The notes beneath the pieces were generated by a model. It did no database searches and had not been told where the DNA came from. It saw only the letters and a list, made by a program, of their open reading frames with translations. DNA of 64,000 nt from Bradyrhizobium rifense (GTDB lineage Bacteria; Pseudomonadota; Alphaproteobacteria; Rhizobiales; Xanthobacteraceae), in assembly GCF_008123425.1 (NCBI RefSeq), contig NZ_VSSS01000020.1, positions 1-64,000 on the forward strand. The letters are read 5' to 3'. Position 1 is the stretch's first letter. Each line of letters begins with the position of its first letter. A program made the translations under genes and the position numbers. This document shows, one piece after another, positions 8,069 through 17,316 of this stretch.

Positions 8069-9805
8069 ATGGCCGCCACCGCCCTTTCACGATTGCCCGA
8101 ACTCGTCCGCTCGACCAGCGCGCGGCAGGTGCGGCTGGTCTGCGGCGTGATCCTGTTCGCTTACGTGGTCAGCCATTTCCTCAACCATGCGCTCGGCAAC
8201 ATCTCGGTCGATGCCATGCAGATCGGGGTCTATTACCACACGAGTTTCTGGCAGTTCCTGCCCGTCGCGATCGTGTTCTATGGCGCAGCCCTGACCCATA
8301 TGGGGCTCGGAATCTATGCGCTGTACCAGCGCCGCCAGTTCCGCTGGCGGACGATCGAGCCGCTGCAGCTGGTGCTGGGGCTGAGCATTCCCGCGCTGGT
8401 GATGGCGCATGTGATCGGCGTGCGACTCGGCCACACGCTGTACGGCCACGAGAAACTCTATCCGCAGGAGCTCTATCTGTTCTTCGTCGTGTCATCCGGC
8501 CGGCTCTGGGGCATGACGATCCTGCTCATCATTGCCTGGGTGCACGGCTGCATCGGCATCTTTTTCTGGCTCCGGCTCAAACCGTTCTTCATCCGCGCGG
8601 CGCCGTATTTGCTGGCGGCAGCCGTGCTGATCCCGACGCTGGCGCTGCTCGGCATCTACCAGGGTGGCCGCAGCGTCGCCGCCGAAAGCGAGGACGGCGA
8701 GTGGCGTCCGCATAATTTCACGCAGCGCCAGGTCGGCACGGTCGCGGAGGCCGATACGCTCGACCGCATCACCGGCGGACTGACGATGGGTTACATCGGC
8801 CTGCTCGGGCTGGTGCTGCTCGGGCGCGGTGTGCGCGGCTGGCGTGAGCGGCGCGGTGGCATGATCGCGCTGTCCTATGGCAACGGCAAGACGGTGCGCG
8901 TGCCTAAGGGCCTCTCCGTGCTGGAAGCCAGCCTGCGCCACAACGTGCCGCATGCCAGCGTCTGCGGCGGCCGCGCCCGCTGCTCGACCTGCCGCATCCG
9001 CATCATCGGCGACCACGGCACCTTGCCCGAGCCGTCGCAGCGCGAGGCCTTCGTGCTGGCCCGCGTTGGCACCGCCGATCCCTCGATCCGGCTGGCCTGC
9101 CAGTTGCGACCTAACACCGACCTCTCCTTCTTCCAGCTGTTCATGCCGCACATGCTCTCGGCTAATTCGCAGGCCTCCTCGCCTGCGCGAATCGGGCAGG
9201 AACGCTATCTCGTCAGCCTGTTCGTGGACATGCGCGGCTCGACGCAGTTGGCCGAGAAGCGGCTGCCGTTCGACACCGTCTTCATCGTCAATCGCTTCCT
9301 CGGCGCGGTGTCGCAGGCCGTGATCGAGAATGGCGGCCAGCCGAACCAGTTCGTCGGCGACGGCATGCTGGCGCTGTTCGGCCTCACCAGCGATCCGCAG
9401 ACCGCCTGCCGGCAAGCATTAAAGGCGGTGGCCGCCATCGCGACCCATGTGGACGAGCTCAACGAGCTCTTGAGCCACGATCTGCGCCAGCCGATCCGCT
9501 TCGGCATCGGCGTCCACGGCGGCGAGGTCATCATCGGCGACATCGGCTACCGCGACCACATCGTCTTCACCGCGCTCGGCGACGCCGTGAACGTCGCGGC
9601 CCGGCTTCAGGACATGACCAAGACGCTGGCCTGCGAGGCGATCGTCTCCGAGGAGGTCCGCCGTACCGCCGGGCTTCACGACGATGCGCTGCCGCAGCAG
9701 GAGGTCACGATCCGCGGCCGCGACGAGCCGATGGTGGTGCGCGTCATCACCGACACCAGGACATTGTCCGCCCTCATCGCCGGCGGCGAGCGCGTCGCGG
9801 CGTAA
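8069..9805 (+). CDS. Membrane class III nucleotidyl cyclase with cytochrome-b-like and 2Fe-2S domains
   Basis: A 578-residue three-part protein. Residues about 18-265 form six or seven membrane helices with paired histidines (SHFLNH, THMG, AHVIGVRLGH, WVHG), like succinate-dehydrogenase-type cytochrome b subunits. Residues about 270-355 are a ferredoxin fold with Cys299, Cys305, Cys308 and Cys344, a CX5CX2C...C 2Fe-2S pattern. Residues about 380-550 are a class III cyclase domain with the two metal-binding aspartates, Asp387 (FVDMRGS) and Asp431 (VGDGMLALFG). It should make cAMP (or cGMP) under redox control; that link is inferred. sorAB follows on the same strand after 136 bases. Confidence 0.88.
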   Translation: MAATALSRLPELVRSTSARQVRLVCGVILFAYVVSHFLNHALGNISVDAMQIGVYYHTSFWQFLPVAIVFYGAALTHMGLGIYALYQRRQFRWRTIEPLQLVLGLSIPALVMAHVIGVRLGHTLYGHEKLYPQELYLFFVVSSGRLWGMTILLIIAWVHGCIGIFFWLRLKPFFIRAAPYLLAAAVLIPTLALLGIYQGGRSVAAESEDGEWRPHNFTQRQVGTVAEADTLDRITGGLTMGYIGLLGLVLLGRGVRGWRERRGGMIALSYGNGKTVRVPKGLSVLEASLRHNVPHASVCGGRARCSTCRIRIIGDHGTLPEPSQREAFVLARVGTADPSIRLACQLRPNTDLSFFQLFMPHMLSANSQASSPARIGQERYLVSLFVDMRGSTQLAEKRLPFDTVFIVNRFLGAVSQAVIENGGQPNQFVGDGMLALFGLTSDPQTACRQALKAVAAIATHVDELNELLSHDLRQPIRFGIGVHGGEVIIGDIGYRDHIVFTALGDAVNVAARLQDMTKTLACEAIVSEEVRRTAGLHDDALPQQEVTIRGRDEPMVVRVITDTRTLSALIAGGERVAA

Positions 9806-9941
9806 CACCGCGTTGTTGCAGCGCAATGGCATGGGCTTGCTGCGAAAGCACGAATTGACTTCGCCCGAGTCGTTGCGACAGATGAGCGCGGGTCTCGCGG
9901 TGATGACCGCGAGCCAACGAAAAGCTCCGGGAGGAGACTCA

Positions 9942-11141
9942 ATGTTCGATCGACGCGACCTGCTCAAAGGAGCGGGACTTAGCGCTATTGCCGCCGCACT
10001 GAACTCAACCAAAGCCCTCGCACTGGACACCGTCACGCTGCCCTTCGCCAATGGCGAGCGGCCGCTGGTGAAATATCCGCAGAAGCGGCCGATGATCGGG
10101 CTGACCAGCCGACCGCCGCAGCTCGAGACGCCGTTTGCGATATTCAACGGCGGCCCGATCACGCCAAACAACGCATTCTTCGTGCGCTATCACCTCGCCG
10201 ACCTCCCCTACAATCTCGATCCCGACAAGTTCACGCTCGAGGTGAAAGGCAAGGTCGACAAGCCGCTCAAGCTGTCGCTGAAGGACATCAGGAGGATGAA
10301 GGCGACCGAGATCGTCGCCGTCAACCAGTGCTCCGGCAACAGCCGCGGCCTCGTGGAGCCGCGCGTCGCCGGCGGCCAGCTCGGCAATGGCGCGATGGGC
10401 AATGCACGCTGGCGCGGCGTGCCGCTGAAGGCGGTGCTCGACATGGCGGGCGTGCAGGCCGGCGCCAAGCAGGTCGTATTCGCCGGCATGGACGGGCCGG
10501 TGAGCGACAAGACGCCTGACTTCGCCAAGGCGCTCGACCTCGCTCACGCCACCGACGGCGAGGTGATGCTGGCCTATGGCATGAACGGCGACGATTTGCC
10601 GTTCCTCAACGGCTTTCCGCTGCGCCTGGTCGTGCCCGGCTATTACGGCACCTACTGGGTCAAGCACCTCAACGAGATCACCGTCGTCGACAGCGTCTAT
10701 GACGGCTTCTGGATGAAGTCGGCCTATCGCATTCCGGACACGCCGGACAATTCGGTCGCGCCCGGCACCGCGCCGAAGGCGACGATCCCGATCAACCGCT
10801 TCACCATCCGCTCCTTCATCACCAGCGTGACTGATGGCGCCAAGCTGAAGGCGGGACGCACGACGCTGCGCGGCATCGCCTTCGACGGCGGCAAGGGCAT
10901 CAAGGACGTGTCGGTCTCCACCGATGGCGGCAAAACCTGGGCTCCCGCCAAGCTCGGCAAGGATCTCGGCAACTACTCATTCCGCGAATGGAAGCTGCCG
11001 GTGAAGCTCGCCGCGGGCCAGGTCGAGCTCAGGGTGCGCGCCACCAGCAATTCCGGCGAGACGCAGCCAGAGACGCCGCGCTGGAACCCGGCGGGTTATT
11101 TGCGCAACGTCGTCGAAACCGTCCGCGTCAGCGTGGCCTAA
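9942..11141 (+). CDS. sorA: Periplasmic sulfite dehydrogenase, molybdopterin subunit (SorA-like)
   Basis: A 399-residue protein of the sulfite oxidase family. A Tat signal with RRDLLKGAG opens it and should send the folded molybdoenzyme to the periplasm. The Mo-ligand cysteine is Cys130 in VNQCSGNSRG, a hallmark of this family. The C-terminal third is the Mo-co dimerisation domain (from about residue 290). I start at the ATG at 9942 because of the GGGAGGAG box seven bases upstream; a longer frame overlaps the cyclase gene. The next gene is a small cytochrome c, as in sorAB, which oxidises sulfite to sulfate. Other substrates remain possible. Confidence 0.88.
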   Translation: MFDRRDLLKGAGLSAIAAALNSTKALALDTVTLPFANGERPLVKYPQKRPMIGLTSRPPQLETPFAIFNGGPITPNNAFFVRYHLADLPYNLDPDKFTLEVKGKVDKPLKLSLKDIRRMKATEIVAVNQCSGNSRGLVEPRVAGGQLGNGAMGNARWRGVPLKAVLDMAGVQAGAKQVVFAGMDGPVSDKTPDFAKALDLAHATDGEVMLAYGMNGDDLPFLNGFPLRLVVPGYYGTYWVKHLNEITVVDSVYDGFWMKSAYRIPDTPDNSVAPGTAPKATIPINRFTIRSFITSVTDGAKLKAGRTTLRGIAFDGGKGIKDVSVSTDGGKTWAPAKLGKDLGNYSFREWKLPVKLAAGQVELRVRATSNSGETQPETPRWNPAGYLRNVVETVRVSVA

Positions 11142-11153
11142 AGGAGAATGATC

Positions 11154-11462
11154 ATGCAGCGCACCGTTCTCCTCGCCATCACACTTGCCGTCGCCACTGC
11201 TGTGGGTTCTGCCATCGCGGCGCCGGTCGATTACAAGACGCCGGATGAGGTTGCAGCCTTCAAGCCCGGCGCCAATCTCGAGGTTGTTCAGGGCAATTGC
11301 GCCGCCTGCCACTCGTCCGACTACATCGCCACGCAGCCGCCGATGAAGGACAAGAAAGCGTTTTGGCAGGCCGAGGTGACCAAGATGATCAAGGTCTATG
11401 GCGCACCGATCGACGATGCCGACGTCGGCAAGATCGTGGATTATCTGGCCGCGACTTATTGA
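11154..11462 (+). CDS. sorB: Cytochrome c subunit of sulfite dehydrogenase (SorB-like)
   Basis: A 102-residue exported c-type cytochrome. A signal peptide covers residues 1-23 (cut near SAIAA), and the single heme site is CAACH at residues 49-53; a Met in the PPM segment may be the distal ligand. Two in-frame ATGs exist; the second (11154) has AAGGAG at a normal 7-base distance, while the first is one base from it. The gene follows sorA by 12 bases, so both are in one operon and this protein takes the electrons from the Mo centre. Confidence 0.87.
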   Translation: MQRTVLLAITLAVATAVGSAIAAPVDYKTPDEVAAFKPGANLEVVQGNCAACHSSDYIATQPPMKDKKAFWQAEVTKMIKVYGAPIDDADVGKIVDYLAATY

Positions 11463-11670
11463 CGGAGGGCGCGGTGCGTCCGGGACAATTGACCGCGAAA
11501 CGGGCAAAACCGGTAAAAACGCCGCGAAGTTGAGCGAATTTCCGCGAAATGCCGATGTGGTTTGATCTACCAAGCCCGCCACATTCCGCGTATCCTGTTA
11601 GGACCGAACCGGCCGGTTGGCGGGGACTGGCGGTTCGCGATCTCGGAGGAAGACCCGCGGAGAAGACGTG

Positions 11671-11871
11671 ATGGCTAAAGGTACGGTCAAGTGGTTCAAT
11701 CCGACGAAGGGTTATGGGTTTATCCAGCCTGCGTCGGGCGGCAAGGATGTGTTCGTGCATATCTCGGCAGTGCAGAAGGCCGGTCTGTCCTCCCTCAACG
11801 AGGGCCAGACGGTTGAGTATGAAGAGATCGCAAACCGGGGCAAGACGTCCGCAGAGAACCTCAAAGTATAA
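11671..11871 (+). CDS. Cold-shock protein, CspA family
   Basis: A 66-residue single cold-shock domain. The RNA-binding motifs KGYGFI (RNP1-like) and VFVHIS (RNP2) are both present, and the length fits CspA proteins. The ATG at 11671 is preceded by GGAG. About 200 bases of non-coding sequence lie upstream, room for the long structured leader that is common for csp genes. It acts as an RNA chaperone; whether it is cold-induced is not visible. Confidence 0.95.
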   Translation: MAKGTVKWFNPTKGYGFIQPASGGKDVFVHISAVQKAGLSSLNEGQTVEYEEIANRGKTSAENLKV

Positions 11872-11890
11872 GCCCGCCAGCCTTCGCTGC

Positions 11891-11910
11891 CTCCCGGATT
11901 TGTCCGGGAG
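11891..11910 (+). terminator. Hairpin after the cold-shock gene
   Basis: CTCCCGGA and TCCGGGAG pair around a TTTG loop, 20 bases after the csp stop. The downstream tract is only weakly T-rich (AAAATTTTA about 20 bases further), so this is a probable but not ideal intrinsic terminator. Confidence 0.6.
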
Positions 11911-12039
11911 TTGGGCCAAGAAAATTTTAGAAGACGATCAGTGCATTCGACGACAGGCGTTGCGACTGCGCGCGGAAACTATTTGCCCGTAGAGATCGCC
12001 GATCAACGCCGCAGCAGTGACAATCGCGACCGCATTTCG

Positions 12040-12501
12040 TCAGCCAACCGGCAACGGTGCGTCGCGCTTGATCTCCTCCATCACCGCATAGGTGCGCGTC
12101 TCGCGCACACCCGGCATCGACAGCAAGGTCTCGCCGAGGAAGCGCCGATACGCGCTCATGTCGGCCAGCCGCGCCTTCACTAGATAGTCGAAGCCTCCGG
12201 CAACCATGTGACACTCCAGCACTTCGGGCGCGAGTTTTACTGCGCGCGCAAAACGCTCGAAATTGTCAGGCGTGGTCTTGTCGAGCAGCACCTCGACGAA
12301 CACCAGCAGGCCGAGACCAAGCAGGTGCGGATTGAGCCGCGCCCCATAGCCCTCGACGAAACCCTCGCGCTGCAGGCGCTTCAGCCGCTCGCCGATCGAG
12401 GTCGGCGACAGCCCGATGCGCTCGGCCAGCTCGACATTGGCGATTCGCCCATCCTCCTGCAAAATCGAGAGGATCTTCCGGTCGATTCGATCGAGTTCCA
12501 T
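12040..12501 (-). CDS. putR: Lrp/AsnC family regulator of proline catabolism (PutR)
   Basis: A 153-residue Lrp/AsnC protein. An N-terminal helix-turn-helix (residues about 1-60, with LAERIGLSPTSIGERLKRL) is joined to a RAM/AsnC ligand domain. It is divergent from putA with a 113-base gap. In alphaproteobacteria PutA lacks its own DNA-binding domain and a divergent Lrp-type PutR turns putA on with proline; the arrangement here matches exactly. Confidence 0.9.
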   Translation of the reverse strand: MELDRIDRKILSILQEDGRIANVELAERIGLSPTSIGERLKRLQREGFVEGYGARLNPHLLGLGLLVFVEVLLDKTTPDNFERFARAVKLAPEVLECHMVAGGFDYLVKARLADMSAYRRFLGETLLSMPGVRETRTYAVMEEIKRDAPLPVG

Positions 12502-12614
12502 ATTTTATGCGGTTGTCTTGCCAGTACCCTTCATTTCCTAAGGCAAATTGGCTATCTTGTCTATCGAACTACGGTAACGCGGGCTTTATCCTGATTTGAG
12601 CTACAGGACACGCC

Positions 12615-15600
12615 ATGCCGAACATCCCGCCGCCCTTCTCCGCCCCCTACGCGCCCGATGATGCCGACATCGCTGCGCGCCTGCTGGCGTCGGCACATCT
12701 CAGCCCGCCGCAGGAAGCGCGGATCGACCGCACCGCGACCCGGCTGATCGAGGCGATCCGCAAGCGCGACGACCGGCTTGGCGGGGTCGAGGACATGCTG
12801 CGCGAGTTCGCGCTCTCGACCAAGGAGGGCCTCGCCCTGATGGTGCTGGCGGAAGCGCTGCTGCGCGTGCCCGACGCGCGCACAGCCGACCAGTTCATCG
12901 AGGACAAGCTCGGCGAGGGCGATTTCATCCATCACGAGACCAAGTCCACGGCGTTCCTGGTCAACGCCTCGGCCTGGGCGCTGGGCCTGTCGGCGCGCGT
13001 GATCCAGCCCGGCGAGACGCCCGACGGCACGATCGGCCGTCTCGTGAAGCGGCTGGGCGCGCCGGCCGTGCGCACCGCCACGCGCCAGGCGATGCGGCTG
13101 ATGGGCAATCATTTCGTGCTCGGCGAGACCATCGAGCAGGCGCTGGAGCGGGGTAAGCCGCGCTCCGGCCAGAAGCCGCGCTACTCCTTCGACATGCTCG
13201 GCGAAGGCGCGCGCACGGCGGCCGACGCCAGGCGCTATTTCGACGCCTATGCCAGTGCGATCGAAACCATCGGCAAGGCGGCGGGCAATCACCCCCTACC
13301 CGACCGGCCCGGTATCTCCGTGAAACTCTCGGCGCTGCATCCGCGCTTCGAGGCGATCAGCCGCGCGCGCGTGATGGCCGAGCTGGTGCCGCAACTGCTG
13401 GATCTGGCCCGGCGCGCCAGGGTGTACGACCTCAACTTCACCGTCGATGCCGAGGAAGCCGACCGGCTGGAGCTGTCGCTCGACGTCATCGCGGCAACGC
13501 TCGCCGATCCCTCGCTTGGGGGTTGGGACGGCTTTGGACTCGCAATCCAGGCCTATCAGAAGCGCGCCAGCGCGGTGATCGACTATGTCCACGAGCTTGC
13601 GCAGGCGCACGACCGCAAGCTGATGGTGCGGCTGGTCAAGGGCGCCTATTGGGACACCGAGATCAAACGCGCGCAGGAGCGCGGGCTCGACGGCTATCCG
13701 GTGTTCACCCGCAAGGCGATGACGGATCTGAATTACGTCGCCTGCGCGCAGAAGCTTTTGAGTCTGCGGCCGCGCATTTTCCCGCAATTTGCCACCCACA
13801 ACGCGCTCACGGTCGCGGCCGTGCTGGAGCTCGCCGGCGATGCTGGCTCCTTCGAATTCCAGCGCCTGCACGGCATGGGCGAGGCGCTCTACGAGCAGCT
13901 CGCCAAGAATCACCCCGATATCGCCTACCGCACCTATGCGCCGGTCGGCAGCCATCGCGACCTGCTCGCCTATCTGGTGCGACGGCTGCTCGAGAACGGC
14001 GCCAACTCCTCTTTCGTGGCGCAGGCGGCCGACTACCGCGTCCCGGTCCCGGCGCTTTTGAAGCGTCCGGCCGATCTCATCGTCCGTCCCGATCACGCGC
14101 ATCACGCCAAGATCCCGCTGCCGGGTGATCTCTTTGCGCCGGAGCGGCATAATTCAGGCGGGATCGAATTCGGCGAGCGCGCGGCCCTCGACCGGTTGCT
14201 CGCCGACGTCAAGGCCGAGACGACCAATCTCAAACCGGTCACTGATGCAACGCCCGAACAGGCGGGCGCGGCGATTGCCGCAGCGCGCGCGGGCTTTGTG
14301 GCCTGGAGCCGGACGCCAGCAGCCACACGCGCAGCAGCGCTGGAGCAGGCCGCGCATCTCCTGGAGAGTCGCAGCGCGCACTTCATCGCATTGCTTCAGC
14401 GCGAGGGCGGCAAGACGCTCGACGACGCGCTCTCCGAGCTGCGCGAAGCCGCCGATTTCTGCCGCTATTATGCCGCACAGGGCCGAAAGCTGTTCGGTAG
14501 CGAAGTCGCGATGCCGGGCCCGACCGGCGAGAGCAACGCGCTCGCCATGCGCGGCCGCGGCGTGTTTGTCGCGATCTCACCGTGGAATTTTCCGCTGGCG
14601 ATTTTCCTGGGCCAGGTCGCCGCTGCACTGATGGCCGGCAACAGCGTCGTTGCAAAGCCCGCCGAGCAGACGCCGCGCATCGCGCGCGCCGCGGTCGCCC
14701 TGCTGTACGAGGCCGGCATCCCCACAAGCGCGCTGCATCTCGTCACCGGCGACGGCCGCATCGGCGCGGTGCTGACCGCACATCCCGATATTGCCGGCGT
14801 CGTCTTCACCGGCTCGACCGAGGTTGCGCGTCACATCAACCGGACGCTCGCCGCCAAGGACGGACCGATCGTGCCGCTGATCGCGGAAACCGGCGGCATC
14901 AACGCCATGATCGCCGATGCCACCGCGCTGCCCGAGCAGGTCGCCGACGATGTCGTCACCTCCGCGTTCCGCTCCGCAGGCCAGCGCTGCTCGGCGCTGC
15001 GGCTGCTGTTCGTGCAGGAGGACGTCGCCGACCGCATGATCGAGATGATCGCGGGCGCCGCGCGCGAGTTGAAGATCGGCGACCCCAGCGAGGTCTCGAC
15101 CCATGTCGGCCCGGTGATCGACGCCGAAGCCAAGCAGCGGCTCGACACGCACATCGCGCGGATGAAGACGGAGGCGCGGCTGCACTTTGCAGGCGCAGCG
15201 CCAGAGGGCTGCTTCGTCGCACCGCATATCTTCGAACTCAAGGACGCCGGCCAGCTCACCGAGGAGGTGTTCGGCCCGATCCTGCATGTGGTGCGTTACC
15301 GCGCCGAGACCCTCGCGCGAGTCCTGCAAGCGATCGAGCGCACCGGCTACGGGCTGACTCTCGGAATCCACTCCCGCATCGACGACACGGTCGAGGCCAT
15401 CATCGACCGTGTCCAGGTCGGCAACATCTACGTCAACCGCAACATGATCGGCGCCGTAGTCGGCGTCCAGCCGTTCGGCGGCAACGGCCTGTCCGGCACC
15501 GGCCCCAAGGCCGGCGGCCCGCACTATCTGGCACGCTTCGCCACCGAGCAGACCGTGACCATCAACACCGCTGCCGCCGGCGGCAACGCCGCGCTGCTCG

Positions 15601-15623
15601 CCGGCGAGGCGCACGCACCCTAA
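12615..15623 (+). CDS. putA: Bifunctional proline dehydrogenase / L-glutamate gamma-semialdehyde dehydrogenase
   Basis: A 1002-residue PutA that oxidises proline to glutamate in two steps. Residues about 60-480 are the FAD-binding proline dehydrogenase barrel (with FGLAIQAYQKRA and the later GSHRDLLAYLVRRLLENG). Residues about 500-990 are the aldehyde dehydrogenase, with catalytic Cys792 in SAGQRCSALR. There is no N-terminal ribbon-helix-helix domain and no C-terminal extension, so this is the short, purely catalytic type, close in size to the well-studied Bradyrhizobium PutA. Proline feeds electrons to quinone and yields glutamate. Its stop overlaps that of the convergent next gene. Confidence 0.97.
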   Translation: MPNIPPPFSAPYAPDDADIAARLLASAHLSPPQEARIDRTATRLIEAIRKRDDRLGGVEDMLREFALSTKEGLALMVLAEALLRVPDARTADQFIEDKLGEGDFIHHETKSTAFLVNASAWALGLSARVIQPGETPDGTIGRLVKRLGAPAVRTATRQAMRLMGNHFVLGETIEQALERGKPRSGQKPRYSFDMLGEGARTAADARRYFDAYASAIETIGKAAGNHPLPDRPGISVKLSALHPRFEAISRARVMAELVPQLLDLARRARVYDLNFTVDAEEADRLELSLDVIAATLADPSLGGWDGFGLAIQAYQKRASAVIDYVHELAQAHDRKLMVRLVKGAYWDTEIKRAQERGLDGYPVFTRKAMTDLNYVACAQKLLSLRPRIFPQFATHNALTVAAVLELAGDAGSFEFQRLHGMGEALYEQLAKNHPDIAYRTYAPVGSHRDLLAYLVRRLLENGANSSFVAQAADYRVPVPALLKRPADLIVRPDHAHHAKIPLPGDLFAPERHNSGGIEFGERAALDRLLADVKAETTNLKPVTDATPEQAGAAIAAARAGFVAWSRTPAATRAAALEQAAHLLESRSAHFIALLQREGGKTLDDALSELREAADFCRYYAAQGRKLFGSEVAMPGPTGESNALAMRGRGVFVAISPWNFPLAIFLGQVAAALMAGNSVVAKPAEQTPRIARAAVALLYEAGIPTSALHLVTGDGRIGAVLTAHPDIAGVVFTGSTEVARHINRTLAAKDGPIVPLIAETGGINAMIADATALPEQVADDVVTSAFRSAGQRCSALRLLFVQEDVADRMIEMIAGAARELKIGDPSEVSTHVGPVIDAEAKQRLDTHIARMKTEARLHFAGAAPEGCFVAPHIFELKDAGQLTEEVFGPILHVVRYRAETLARVLQAIERTGYGLTLGIHSRIDDTVEAIIDRVQVGNIYVNRNMIGAVVGVQPFGGNGLSGTGPKAGGPHYLARFATEQTVTINTAAAGGNAALLAGEAHAP

Positions 15624-16747
15624 CGGGAGATGTAGCCCGCGGCCTCCGGCTTGAACCGATAGATCAGATAGGGCGTCTTGTTCTCTGCCTTTCCGTTGTG
15701 AAACATCGCGGCTGCAGAGACCTGGGACGCGGAGACGTACATGTACCCGTCGGGAGACGCCGTAATGCCGTCCGGCCACACCATGTCGGGGTCATTGAGA
15801 TAGGTTCGATATTTCCGGTCCGCCCCGATGATGCCGATCGACTTCGATTCGACGGCGGTCAGGTAGATGTTGCCCGCGTAATCGATGGATAGCCCGCCAT
15901 TGTTCGGCTTGTCGGAGTAGCGTTCGACCCTCTTGCTCAATTCCTCAGAGCCGAGCTTCTCGTTACTGAGGTCGGCGGCTTTGATCCGATAGAGAGATCG
16001 GCCGCTGAGTGGAGCGAAGTAGACCCACTCCGAGTTGACGTCCATCGTGATGCCGTCACAGCCGACCTTGATGACGGACTGCTTGCCGTCCTTGCCCGGC
16101 ACGGTCAGATCGTTGCCGTCCACCGTGATCGGGATATTTTCCGGAACGGTCGATCGATCGCCATCCAGCACGCGCCGCGCGGCGCCGGTGTCCATGTCGA
16201 TCACGATGATCGCCGCGTGAGAGCCGTCGCCTCCCGGCCCGATGTTTTCGTCGGCAATGTAGAATTTGCGATGCTTCTGATCGATCACGATGTCCTGCGG
16301 CTGAGATCCCGCCACCGTCACCGGCTCCGGCATATAATAGATTCGCTCGAGCTTGTTCGCCCGCGTATTCCAGCCGACGAGCTTTGGCGTAATCCGGGTT
16401 CGAAAACCCATATCGATGATCCATACCACTCCACTTTCGTCGGATCGCAAACCCAGCACGTTGTCGAGGTACTGATCCGTTCCCTTCCTTGGCGCGTTCC
16501 ACTCGGCATTCGGAAAGGGCTCGAAAGTCGTCGGCGATGTGAGCCTGGCTACTCTCAGGTCGGGCTCATAGAATGGATGGTGACTGAAGATCAGCTGATT
16601 GTCCGGCGTGAACGCAATGTTGCCGACGGACTGCGGCAGTCTGGCGAAGATCTCCGCCTTGCCACCCCGGTCCTCGGCCTGCGCCGCTCCACCCAGACAT
16701 GCAGCGGCTATCGAAGCACAGATCAGATTACGCCTCACAGTTTTCAT
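15620..16747 (-). CDS. Secreted Yellow / major-royal-jelly-protein family beta-propeller
   Basis: A 375-residue exported protein. Residues 1-24 are a signal peptide ending near GGAAQA. The body fits the MRJP/Yellow family: WIIDMGFRTR, the QDIVID-KFYIADENIG block, and repeated GITMDVNSEWVYFAPLSGRS-type strands of a six-bladed propeller. The insect relatives include dopachrome-conversion enzymes; bacterial ones are mostly uncharacterised. The ATG at 16747 has GGGAG eight bases upstream. The stop shares bases with the putA stop on the other strand. An HxlR regulator is divergent from it and may control it. Confidence 0.82.
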   Translation of the reverse strand: MKTVRRNLICASIAAACLGGAAQAEDRGGKAEIFARLPQSVGNIAFTPDNQLIFSHHPFYEPDLRVARLTSPTTFEPFPNAEWNAPRKGTDQYLDNVLGLRSDESGVVWIIDMGFRTRITPKLVGWNTRANKLERIYYMPEPVTVAGSQPQDIVIDQKHRKFYIADENIGPGGDGSHAAIIVIDMDTGAARRVLDGDRSTVPENIPITVDGNDLTVPGKDGKQSVIKVGCDGITMDVNSEWVYFAPLSGRSLYRIKAADLSNEKLGSEELSKRVERYSDKPNNGGLSIDYAGNIYLTAVESKSIGIIGADRKYRTYLNDPDMVWPDGITASPDGYMYVSASQVSAAAMFHNGKAENKTPYLIYRFKPEAAGYISR

Positions 16748-16875
16748 GTGTCTCACTCCCCTGGTCGTTATTGTTGTTTATGAAGGCTTGGATGTTTCGA
16801 GGACCGCAGCTTCCGCCCGCATGTGGCAGTCGCCGACTTGTCCGAACCACCGTTAGCCGCTAGCCTCAGATCTTG

Positions 16876-16905
16876 CGATACGCACAAGAATTGCCACTAG
16901 TATCG
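16876..16905. promoter_or_regulatory. Possible operator in the Yellow-protein/HxlR gap
   Basis: CGATAC and GTATCG form a 6-base inverted repeat with an 18-base spacer, and another GATAC follows at 16911. The site ends 15 bases before the HxlR start and could be an autoregulatory site. It is short, so chance cannot be excluded. Confidence 0.3.
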
Positions 16906-16919
16906 AAAAGGATACCGTC

Positions 16920-17282
16920 ATGGCCAAACCTCGGCATTCGCGCTTCGATTGCGCCCCAGGCTGCACGGTCGAAGCCGCCATCAGCCTCATCGATGGAAAA
17001 TGGAAATGCGTCATCCTCTTCCACCTTCTGGAAGGGACGGTTCGCTTCAACGAGATCAAGCGGCGCATTCCCGCCGTCACGCATCGGACTCTTACAAACC
17101 AACTCCGCGAACTCGAAGTGGACGGATTGATTGTACGAACGGTCTATCCGCAGGTGCCGCCGAAGGTGGAATACAGTCTGTCAGAGTTGGGAAGAAGCAT
17201 GACGCCTGTGCTGACGGCGTTGAAGGCCTGGGGAGACTCCAACATCGGCTTATTCAGCAACCGCGTGTCCGTCGCGGCCTGA
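16920..17282 (+). CDS. HxlR family transcriptional regulator
   Basis: A 120-residue HxlR-type winged helix protein. It has the family pattern CxxxxAISLIDGKWKCVILFHLLEGTVRFNEIKRRIP followed by HRTLTNQLRELEVDGLI and the wing VPPKVEYSLSELG. Two cysteines near the N-terminus (CAPGC) could sense thiols or electrophiles as in some relatives. It is divergent from the exported Yellow-type protein across 172 bases. Confidence 0.9.
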   Translation: MAKPRHSRFDCAPGCTVEAAISLIDGKWKCVILFHLLEGTVRFNEIKRRIPAVTHRTLTNQLRELEVDGLIVRTVYPQVPPKVEYSLSELGRSMTPVLTALKAWGDSNIGLFSNRVSVAA

Positions 17283-17316
17283 TGCGCGACGCCATCTCAC
17301 TCATCGCGTTTGTCGG

